DNA of 60,902 nt from Streptomyces sedi (GTDB lineage: Bacteria > Actinomycetota > Actinomycetes > Streptomycetales > Streptomycetaceae). The notes beneath the pieces were generated by a model, which worked only from the letters and a program-made list of their open reading frames with translations, was not told where the DNA came from and did not search any database. Shown here piece by piece: positions 23,024 through 31,089 of the stretch; position 1 is the first letter of the stretch, and the number at the start of each line of letters is the position of its first letter. Position numbers and translations under genes: made by a program. The stretch spans positions 1-60,902 of the forward strand of contig NZ_VDGT01000029.1 of the NCBI RefSeq assembly GCF_006335015.1. Direction: 5' to 3'.

Positions 23024-24040
23024 ATGCGCACCCCAGAAGTGGCGCAGTCCCCCACAACCCCCACCCGCGGTCGACGCCGGAGGGCGCCGTTCGCGCTGGC
23101 CGCCCTGGCCGCCGTCAGTGGGTTGGTCGCCGGCCTCACGCTCGCCTCCGGCGCGCACGGCGCGACGGCCGCGGACCTGCCCGACGACACCGTTTTCCAC
23201 AACTACCCGGCCAACGTGCACAGTTGGGTGGAGGAGAACCCCGACGACCCCAGGACCCCGCTGATCTCCGAGCGGATAGCCAGCCAGCCGCAGGCGGTGT
23301 GGTTCGCCAACTACGAGCCGGGGACCGTGACCGAGGAGGCGAGCGCGGTCACCTCGGCGGCCTCGGCCGCGGGCGAGGTGCCGGTGCTCGTCTCCTACAT
23401 GATCCCCAACCGCGACTGCGGCGGCGCCTCCGCCGGTGGCGCGCCCGACTTCCCCGCCTATCTGGACTGGGCGGAGAACTTCGCCGCGGGGCTCGGCAGC
23501 GACCCGGTGCTGGTGATCCTGGAGCCCGACTCCCTGGCGTTGACCACCTGCCTCGACGACGGGGAGCGCGCCGAACGCTTCTCGTCGCTGGCCGGGGCGG
23601 CGGACCGCATCCACGCCGCCAACCCCCAGGCCAGGGTCTACTTCGACGCGGGCCACTCCAACTGGCACGACCCGGCGACCATCGCCGGGACGCTGCGCGA
23701 GGCCGGCATCCTGAACAGCGGCGACGGCATCTACAGCAACGTCTCCAACTACCGGGTGACCGGCGAGGAGAACGCGTTCGTCGAGGGCGTGCTCAACGAG
23801 TTGGGCGACCCCGAGCTGACCGCCGTCATCGACACCAGCCGCAACGGCAACGGTCCGGACGGCGAGGAGTGGTGCGACCCGCCCGGGCGGCTGGTCGGTG
23901 AGAACCCGACGGCGAACACCGGCAACGCGCGCGTCGACGCCTACCTGTGGGTCAAGCTCCCGGGCGAGCTGGACGGCTGCGCCGGCCCCGCGGGTTCGTT
24001 CTCCCCGGACATGGCCTACGAACTGGCCGGAGGCAACTGA
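23024..24040 (+). CDS. Secreted GH6 endoglucanase/cellobiohydrolase-type cellulase
   Basis: A 338-residue secreted glycoside hydrolase of family 6, cleaving beta-1,4-glucan with inversion. After a basic N-terminus, a signal peptide (about 20-47, LAALAAVSGLVAGLTLASG, cleavage after GAHGATA) leads into the catalytic domain. The GH6 signatures are present: SYMIPNRDCGG, VILEPDSLALTTC (catalytic acid region) and YFDAGHSNW; DTSRNGNGP and WCDPPGR close the active site. No cellulose-binding module is present. Start ATG 23024 with GAGAGGAA upstream. A perfect CebR operator precedes it. Confidence 0.95.
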   Translation: MRTPEVAQSPTTPTRGRRRRAPFALAALAAVSGLVAGLTLASGAHGATAADLPDDTVFHNYPANVHSWVEENPDDPRTPLISERIASQPQAVWFANYEPGTVTEEASAVTSAASAAGEVPVLVSYMIPNRDCGGASAGGAPDFPAYLDWAENFAAGLGSDPVLVILEPDSLALTTCLDDGERAERFSSLAGAADRIHAANPQARVYFDAGHSNWHDPATIAGTLREAGILNSGDGIYSNVSNYRVTGEENAFVEGVLNELGDPELTAVIDTSRNGNGPDGEEWCDPPGRLVGENPTANTGNARVDAYLWVKLPGELDGCAGPAGSFSPDMAYELAGGN

Positions 24041-24067
24041 CCCCCGACCGATCGCACCTTCCCCACC

Positions 24068-24103
24068 GACCGGCGTCGCCCCTCCCCCGGGGCGGCGCCG
24101 GTC
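24068..24103 (+). terminator. Terminator downstream of GH6 cellulase
   Basis: GACCGGCGTCGCCCC and GGGGCGGCGCCGGTC pair over 15 positions with one G-T wobble, 28 bp after the cellulase stop. Confidence 0.75.
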
Positions 24104-24258
24104 CCGTGTGCGTGCCGATCCGGGCGCTCACCGATCCCGTAGGGCTGGCGAATGATACGGAAACCGACAACTTCTGTCGCCTTGAGCTATTCGTCCTAGC
24201 GTGGAGCCAGGATGTGTCCACGGTTGGTCCGGGACGAGCACCGCGAGGAGGTCGGGAC

Positions 24259-25299
24259 ATGAAGGCCGTGCAGTACCGGGAGATCGGAGCCGCGCCCGAG
24301 GTGGTGACGCTGCCCGACCCGGAGCCGGGTCCCGGGCAGGTCCTGCTGCGGGTCGCGGCGGCCGGGGTCTGCCACTCGGACATCGCGCTGATGAGCTGGC
24401 CGGCGGAGAGCTTCCCCTACCCGCTGCCGCTGACGCTCGGCCACGAGGGCGCCGGGACCGTGGTGGCGCTCGGCGACGGCGTGCGCGGGATCGAGGAGGG
24501 CGACAGCGTCGCGGTCTACGGGCCGCAGGGCTGTGGCCGCTGCGCCAAGTGCGCGCGGGGCCGGGAGAACTACTGCCTGCGCGCCGCCGAACTGGGCATT
24601 TTCCCGCCGGGGTTGGGGGCGCCCGGCGCGATGGCGGAGTATCTGCTGGTGAACGACGCCAGGTTCCTCCAGCCGTTGCACGGTCTCGACCCGGTGACCA
24701 CGGTGCCGCTGACGGACGCCGGGCTGACCCCGTACCACGCGATCCGCCGCGCGCTGCCGAAGCTGGTGCCCGGCAGCACCGCCGTGGTGATCGGCGCCGG
24801 CGGGCTCGGACACGTGGCGATCCAGCTGCTGCGGGCGCTGACCCCGGCGCGGGTGGTGGCGTTGGACGTCGCCGAGGAGAAGCTGGCGCTGGCCCGCGAC
24901 GTCGGGGCACACGAGGTGGTGCTCTCCGACGAGCGGGCGGCCGAGCGGGTGCGGGAGCTGACCGGCGGGCTGGGCGCCGAGGGCGTCTTCGACTTCGTGG
25001 GCGCGGAGCCGACGACGGCCCTGGCCGGCTCGGTCGCCGCCGTGGAGGCGGATGTGGCGATCGTCGGCCTCGGCGGCGGCGCGGTGCCGGTGGGGATCAA
25101 CACCACCGCGTTCGACGTGGCGGTCGCCGCGCCCTACTGGGGCAGCAGGAGCGAGCTGGCCGAGGTGCTGGAGCTGGCGCGGGCGGGCGCGGTCGAGGTC
25201 AGGGTGGAGACCTACTCCCTCGACGAGGCGCCGGTCGCCTACGAGCGGCTGCACGAGGGCAAGGTCAACGGCCGCGCGGTGATCCTCCCGAACGGGTAG
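24259..25299 (+). CDS. Zinc-dependent NAD(P) alcohol dehydrogenase
   Basis: A 346-residue medium-chain dehydrogenase (MDR). Start ATG 24259 with GAGGAG upstream. Catalytic zinc ligands are in AGVCHSD (about Cys38) and GHEGAGTVVALGDGV (His about 61). Four structural zinc cysteines are in CGRCAKCARGRENYC. The Rossmann motif is VIGAGGLGHVAIQ. The C-terminal region is typical of secondary-alcohol or adhP-like enzymes; the substrate cannot be told. The upstream 200 bp are unusually A/T-rich near 24140-24200 and probably hold its promoter. Confidence 0.92.
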   Translation: MKAVQYREIGAAPEVVTLPDPEPGPGQVLLRVAAAGVCHSDIALMSWPAESFPYPLPLTLGHEGAGTVVALGDGVRGIEEGDSVAVYGPQGCGRCAKCARGRENYCLRAAELGIFPPGLGAPGAMAEYLLVNDARFLQPLHGLDPVTTVPLTDAGLTPYHAIRRALPKLVPGSTAVVIGAGGLGHVAIQLLRALTPARVVALDVAEEKLALARDVGAHEVVLSDERAAERVRELTGGLGAEGVFDFVGAEPTTALAGSVAAVEADVAIVGLGGGAVPVGINTTAFDVAVAAPYWGSRSELAEVLELARAGAVEVRVETYSLDEAPVAYERLHEGKVNGRAVILPNG

Positions 25300-25320
25300 G
25301 CGCGGGGGCCGTGGAACGGG

Positions 25321-25362
25321 TCCGCCGCCCGGCGCGGGTTGTGGTCCGTGCCGGGCGGCGGA
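25321..25362. terminator. Bidirectional terminator between adh and serA
   Basis: TCCGCCGCCCGGC and GCCGGGCGGCGGA form a perfect 13-bp stem between two converging genes. Confidence 0.8.
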
Positions 25363-25394
25363 GTGCGGGTGCGGGGTGGGCGCGCCGCGCGCCG

Positions 25395-26984
25395 TCAGTC
25401 GTTGAGGTCGACGCCCCGGGCGGAGGTGGCGCCGATCTCCTCGGCGACCTCGCTGAGCACGCCGGACGGGATGGTGCCGTCCACGGTGAGGACGATCAGC
25501 GCCTCACCGCCCTCCTCGGCGCGGGCGACCTGCATCCCCGCGATGTTGATCTCGGCCTCGCCCAGGATGCGGCCGAGGGCGCCGACGACGCCTGGCCGGT
25601 CGCCGTAGCGCAGGAACGCCATGTGGTCGGCGACCGCGAGGTCCACGGTGTGTTCGCCGATGCCGACGATCTTCTGCTGGTGCTTGGGGCCGGCCAGGGT
25701 GCCGGAGACCGAGATGACCTGGCCGTCGGTGAGGGTGCCGCGGACCGTGATCAGGTTCCGGTGGTCGGGCGACTCGGAGCTGGTGGTCAGCCGCACCTCG
25801 ACACCGCGCTCCTGGGCGAAGAGCGGCGCGTTGACATAGGAGACCGTCTCGGCGACGACGTCCTCGAAGACGCCCTTGAGCGCGGAGAGTTCGAGCACCT
25901 TGACGTCGTGCTGGGTGATCTCGCCGCGCACCTCGACGTCGAGCCGCTGGGCGACCTCGCCGGCCAGCGCGGTGAAGATCCGGCCGAGGTTCTCGGCGAG
26001 CGGCAGCCCGGGGCGGACGTCCTCGGCGATCACGCCGCCCTGGACGTTGACCGCGTCGGGGACCAGCTCGCCGGCGAGCGCCAGGCGCACGGAGCGGGCG
26101 ACGGAGACGCCGGCCTTCTCCTGCGCCTCGCCGGTCGAGGCGCCCAGGTGCGGGGTGCCCACGACCTGGTCGAACTCGAAGAGCGGCGAGTCGGTGCACG
26201 GCTCGGACGCGTAGACGTCGAGGCCGGCGCCGGCGACCCGGCCCTCCTTGAGGGCGCTGTGCAGCGCGGCCTCGTCGACGATGCCGCCCCTGGCCGCGTT
26301 GACGATGCGCACGGTGGGCTTGACCTTGTGCAGCGCCTCGTCGCCGATGAGCCCCAGGGTCTCCGGGGTCTTCGGCAGGTGGACGGTGATGAAGTCGGCG
26401 GTCTCCAGCAGCTCGTCCAGGGTGAGCAGCTTGACGCCCAGCTGGGCGGCGCGCGCGGCCTGCACATAGGGGTCGTAGGCGACGATCTTCATGCCGAAGG
26501 CCGCCATCCGCTGGGCCACCAGCAGCCCGATCCGGCCCAGCCCGACGACGCCGAGGGTCTTCTCGGACAGCTCGACGCCGGTGTACTTGCTGCGCTTCCA
26601 CTCGCCGTTCTTCAACGCGGCGCTGGCCTGCGGGATGTTGCGCGCGGTGGCGATCAGCAGGCCGCAGGCGAGCTCGGCGGCGGTGATGATGTTGGAGGTC
26701 GGCGCGTTGACGACCATGACGCCGGCCTTGGTGGCGGCGGCGACGTCGACGTTGTCCAGCCCCACACCGGCGCGGGCGACGACCCGCAGCCGTCCGGCGG
26801 CGGCGATGGCCTCGGCGTCGACCTTGGTGGCGCTGCGGATCAGGATGGCGTCCACCTCGGCGATGGCGCCCAGCAGTTCGGCGCGGTTGGCGCCGTCGCA
26901 GTGCCGGATCTCGAAGTCCGGTCCCAAGGCGTCAACCGTGGCGGGGGAAAGCTCTTCGGCGATGAGTACGACGGGCTTGCTCAC
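25395..26984 (-). CDS. serA: D-3-phosphoglycerate dehydrogenase
   Basis: A 529-residue long-form (type 1) enzyme for the first step of serine synthesis. The substrate/NAD core (1-310) has RAGVGLDNVD, GVVGLGRIGLLVAQRM, NAARGGIVDE and the catalytic GTPHLGAST. It is followed by the intervening ASB-like domain and a C-terminal ACT domain (about 455-529, RPGVVGALGRILGEAEINI) that binds serine for feedback control. A -10-like TACACT lies about 120 bp upstream. It precedes no other gene in the unit; a terminator follows. Confidence 0.96.
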   Translation of the reverse strand: MSKPVVLIAEELSPATVDALGPDFEIRHCDGANRAELLGAIAEVDAILIRSATKVDAEAIAAAGRLRVVARAGVGLDNVDVAAATKAGVMVVNAPTSNIITAAELACGLLIATARNIPQASAALKNGEWKRSKYTGVELSEKTLGVVGLGRIGLLVAQRMAAFGMKIVAYDPYVQAARAAQLGVKLLTLDELLETADFITVHLPKTPETLGLIGDEALHKVKPTVRIVNAARGGIVDEAALHSALKEGRVAGAGLDVYASEPCTDSPLFEFDQVVGTPHLGASTGEAQEKAGVSVARSVRLALAGELVPDAVNVQGGVIAEDVRPGLPLAENLGRIFTALAGEVAQRLDVEVRGEITQHDVKVLELSALKGVFEDVVAETVSYVNAPLFAQERGVEVRLTTSSESPDHRNLITVRGTLTDGQVISVSGTLAGPKHQQKIVGIGEHTVDLAVADHMAFLRYGDRPGVVGALGRILGEAEINIAGMQVARAEEGGEALIVLTVDGTIPSGVLSEVAEEIGATSARGVDLND

Positions 26985-27126
26985 TGGGTCTCACTGGTCC
27001 TTTGCGGAAGGCCGCGTCCCGACGGCCGTCGACGGGGTGGAGGAGAGGTGGGGCGGGCAGCCGCGTGGAGACGCACGACGCTGTGAGCCTGTGACGCGCT
27101 TGTGTCTGGCAGTGTATCGGCGCCGT

Positions 27127-27156
27127 GTGGGCCCGGCGGTCGCCCGCCGGACCCAC
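27127..27156 (-). terminator. Terminator of the ilvBNC operon
   Basis: GTGGG-C-CCGGCGG pairs with CCGCCGG-A-CCCAC around a TCGC loop, 50 bp after the ilvC stop. Confidence 0.75.
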
Positions 27157-27205
27157 CGCTCGGACGAGCGAACTCCCGTGGCCCTCACGGAGATCCGCCC
27201 GTCGG

Positions 27206-28204
<999 letters not shown>

Positions 28205-28328
28205 TTCGGTTTTCTCCTTGTTTTCGCCGGTGGTCCCACCGTGAGGGGACCACCGTATGACATCGGCCGCCGCCGGCCGGGCGTGGCCGGAGGGGGCGCG
28301 TGGGCGTGACGAGGGGCGCGCGCCAGGG

Positions 28329-28853
28329 TCAGGCGGAGCGCTCCAGGGCGCGCAGCGACCGGTCGGTGATGGACCGGGAACCGCGTCCGATGGCGATGGC
28401 TCCGGACTGCACCAGTTCCTTGATGCCGAACGGCTCCAACATGCGCAGCATCGCCTCCAGCTTGTCGCTGCTGCCAGTGGCCTCGATGGTGACGGCCTCC
28501 GGCGCCACGTCCACGGTCTTGGCGCGGAAGAGGCGGACGATCTCCACGATCTGGCTCCTGGTCTCGTTGTCGGCCCTGACCTTCACCAGCACCAGCTCGC
28601 GGGCGACGGCGGCGGTCGGGTCGAGCTCGACGATCTTCAGGACGTTGACCAGCTTGTTGAGCTGCTTGGTCACCTGCTCCAGCGGCAGGTCCTCGACGCT
28701 GACCACGATCGTGATCCGGGACACCTCGGGGTGTTCGGTGGTCCCGACGGCGAGGGAGTCGATGTTGAAGTTCCGGCGGGAGAAGAGGGCGGTGATCCGG
28801 GAGAGGACACCGGGCTTGTTCTCCACCAGAACGGAGAGGGTGTGCTTGGACAT
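28329..28853 (-). CDS. ilvN: Acetolactate synthase small (regulatory) subunit
   Basis: A 174-residue regulatory subunit with an ACT domain at the N-terminus (TLSVLVENKPGVLSRITALFSRRNFNIDSLAVG, residues 4-36) and the IlvN C-terminal domain. It binds valine and activates IlvB. Start ATG 28853 (MSKHTLSV). It is 48 bp after ilvB and co-transcribed with ilvC. The name ilvH is equivalent. Confidence 0.96.
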   Translation of the reverse strand: MSKHTLSVLVENKPGVLSRITALFSRRNFNIDSLAVGTTEHPEVSRITIVVSVEDLPLEQVTKQLNKLVNVLKIVELDPTAAVARELVLVKVRADNETRSQIVEIVRLFRAKTVDVAPEAVTIEATGSSDKLEAMLRMLEPFGIKELVQSGAIAIGRGSRSITDRSLRALERSA

Positions 28854-28901
28854 GGCGGTTCTACCTCGTGGTGGCGGGTCGGCTGCGGGCACGCGCGGCG
28901 G

Positions 28902-30800
28902 TCAGTCGGTGGCGTCGCCGAAGTCGGGGCGCACGCCGCGGGCCGCCATCACCTCGTCGTTGGAGGTGCCGGCGGCCACCATCGGCCAGACCATGGCGTC
29001 CTCGTGGACGATGAAGTCCACGACCACGGGGCGGTCGTTGATCGCGTTGGCCTTCTCCAGGACGGCGTCCAGCTGGTCGGGGCTCTCGCAGCGCAGGCCG
29101 ACGCAGCCCATGGCCTCGGAGAGCTTCACGAAGTCGGGGACGCGGGTGCCCTTGTTGGTGGCGGTGCCGGTGCCGGCGGCGGAGCCGCTGTAGGCGCCGG
29201 TGGTGCCGTCGTCGCGCAGCACGGTGTTGGAGTAGCGCTGGTTGTAGAAGAGGGTCTGCCACTGGCGGACCATGCCCAGGGCGCCGTTGTTGATGATGGC
29301 GACCTTGACGGGGATGCCGTTGAGCGCGGCGGTGACCAGTTCCTGGTTGGTCATCTGGAAGCAGCCGTCGCCGTCGATCGCCCAGACCGGGGCGTCGGGG
29401 CGGCCGGCCTTGGCGCCGAGCGCGGCGGGGACGGCGTAGCCCATGGTGCCGAGGCCGCCGGAGTTGAGCCAGGTGCCGGGGGTCTCGAAGCGGAGGTAGT
29501 GCGCGGCCCACATCTGGTGCTGACCGACGCCCGCGGTGAAGATCGTGCCCTCGGGGGCGAGTTGGCCGATGCGCTCGATGACCTGCTGCGGCGAGAGGCT
29601 GCCGTCCTCGGGCAGGTCGTAGCCCAGCGGGTAGGTCTCGCGCCAGCTCTCCAGCTGGCGCCACCAGCCGGCGTAACGCTCCCTGCCGCGCGGGCCGTTC
29701 GCGTCCTCGGCCTCGTCGGCCTCGACGGCGCCCAGCAGGTCGGTCATGACCTCCTTGACGTCGCCGACGATCGGGACGTCGGCCAGGCGGTTCTTGCCGA
29801 TCTCGGCGGGGTCGATGTCGGCGTGCACGATCTTGGCGTGCGGGGCGAACGAGTCGATCCGGCCGGTGACGCGGTCGTCGAAGCGGGCGCCGAGGGCGAC
29901 GATCAGGTCGGCCTTCTGGAGCGCGGTGACGGAGGCGACCGAGCCGTGCATCCCGGGCATCCCCAGGTGCTGGGGGTGGCTGTCGGGGAAGGCACCCAAC
30001 GCCATCAGCGTCGTGGTGACGGGCACGCCGGTGCGCTCGGCGAGGGCCAGCAGCTCGGCGGCGGCCCCCGCCTTGATGACGCCGCCGCCGACGTAGAACA
30101 CCGGGCGCCTGGACTCGGCGATCAGCCGGGCCGCCTCCCGGATCTGCTTGGCGTGCGGGCGGCTCACGGGGCGGTAGCCGGGCAGCTCGGCGGTGGGCGG
30201 CCAGCTGAACGTGGTCTGCTTCTGGAGCGCGTCCTTGGCGATGTCGACCAGCACGGGTCCCGGGCGGCCGGTGGAGGCGATGTGGAACGCCTCCGCGATG
30301 GTGCGCGGGATCTCGGCCGGGTCGGTGACCAGGAAGTTGTGCTTGGTGACCGGCAGGGTGATGCCGCAGATGTCGGCTTCCTGGAAGGCGTCGGTGCCGA
30401 TGGTGGACGAGGAGACCTGGCCGGTGATGGCGACCAGCGGGACCGAGTCCATGTGGGCGTCGGCGATGGGGGTCACCAGGTTGGTGGCGCCGGGGCCCGA
30501 GGTGGCCATGCACACGCCCACCCTGCCGGTGGCCTGGGCGTAGCCGGTGGCGGCGTGCCCGGCGCCCTGCTCGTGGCGGACCAGGATGTGGCGCACCGTC
30601 GTGGAGTCCATCAGCGGGTCGTAGGCGGGGAGGATCGAGCCGCCGGGGATGCCGAACACCGTGTCGGCGCCCACCGCTTCGAGGGAGCGGATGAGCGACT
30701 GGGCGCCCGTGACCTGCGCGACGGTGGACGTGGGCTGGGGTGCTCCGTTGCGGGGAGCCCGTGGTTGCGGCTTGGGTGCCCCGGTGGCCTGCTCGGTCAT
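28902..30800 (-). CDS. ilvB: Acetolactate synthase large (catalytic) subunit
   Basis: A 632-residue thiamine-diphosphate enzyme making acetolactate or acetohydroxybutyrate. Start ATG 30800 (MTEQATG), preceded by a purine-rich GAGAAGAG. Motifs: FGIPGGSILPAYD with the catalytic glutamate in RHEQGAGHAATGYA, FAD-binding middle domain (VALGARFDDRVTG) and the ThDP signature GDGCFQMTNQELVTAALNGIPVKVAIINN. An N-terminal Pro/Gln extension of about 30 residues is typical. A leader peptide and terminator lie upstream. Confidence 0.96.
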   Translation of the reverse strand: MTEQATGAPKPQPRAPRNGAPQPTSTVAQVTGAQSLIRSLEAVGADTVFGIPGGSILPAYDPLMDSTTVRHILVRHEQGAGHAATGYAQATGRVGVCMATSGPGATNLVTPIADAHMDSVPLVAITGQVSSSTIGTDAFQEADICGITLPVTKHNFLVTDPAEIPRTIAEAFHIASTGRPGPVLVDIAKDALQKQTTFSWPPTAELPGYRPVSRPHAKQIREAARLIAESRRPVFYVGGGVIKAGAAAELLALAERTGVPVTTTLMALGAFPDSHPQHLGMPGMHGSVASVTALQKADLIVALGARFDDRVTGRIDSFAPHAKIVHADIDPAEIGKNRLADVPIVGDVKEVMTDLLGAVEADEAEDANGPRGRERYAGWWRQLESWRETYPLGYDLPEDGSLSPQQVIERIGQLAPEGTIFTAGVGQHQMWAAHYLRFETPGTWLNSGGLGTMGYAVPAALGAKAGRPDAPVWAIDGDGCFQMTNQELVTAALNGIPVKVAIINNGALGMVRQWQTLFYNQRYSNTVLRDDGTTGAYSGSAAGTGTATNKGTRVPDFVKLSEAMGCVGLRCESPDQLDAVLEKANAINDRPVVVDFIVHEDAMVWPMVAAGTSNDEVMAARGVRPDFGDATD

Positions 30801-30944
30801 CACGATCTCTTCTCGGGGGGATGTGGGTGCCGGCGCCGCGGGGAGCGCGGGCGGTCGGCTTGAAGGGAGCTGGGGAGTGCTTCGGCTGGCGGTGCGGCTG
30901 GCGGCGGCGCGGACGTTCATGGTCTCGGATGACGTCGGTGCAAC

Positions 30945-30978
30945 AAAAAACCCCCCGTGCCGTCAGGCATACGAGGGG
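30945..30978 (-). terminator. Attenuator terminator of ilvBNC leader
   Basis: On the minus strand CCCCTCGTATGCC, a TGAC loop and GGCACGGGGGG form a stem with a small bulge, directly followed by TTTTTTG. It lies between the leader peptide and ilvB. Confidence 0.8.
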
Positions 30979-31014
30979 AAGCGCGTCGCTGGGAGCCGCA
31001 GGGGTGCCTGGGGG

Positions 31015-31056
31015 TCAGCCGACGCGCCACGAAAGTACGAGAATTCCGGTGTGCAT
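31015..31056 (-). CDS. Branched-chain amino acid leader peptide of ilvBNC
   Basis: A 13-residue peptide MHTGILVLSWRVG, with consecutive Ile-Leu-Val-Leu codons (ATT CTC GTA CTT), three of them rare in this genome. It is of the same type as the ilvB leader peptides known in Streptomyces. It ends about 35 nt before the attenuator stem, the usual layout for control by stalled ribosomes. Confidence 0.8.
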   Translation of the reverse strand: MHTGILVLSWRVG

Positions 31057-31089
31057 GGCACAGACATTGCTCCCCTCCGCCATCGCCTG

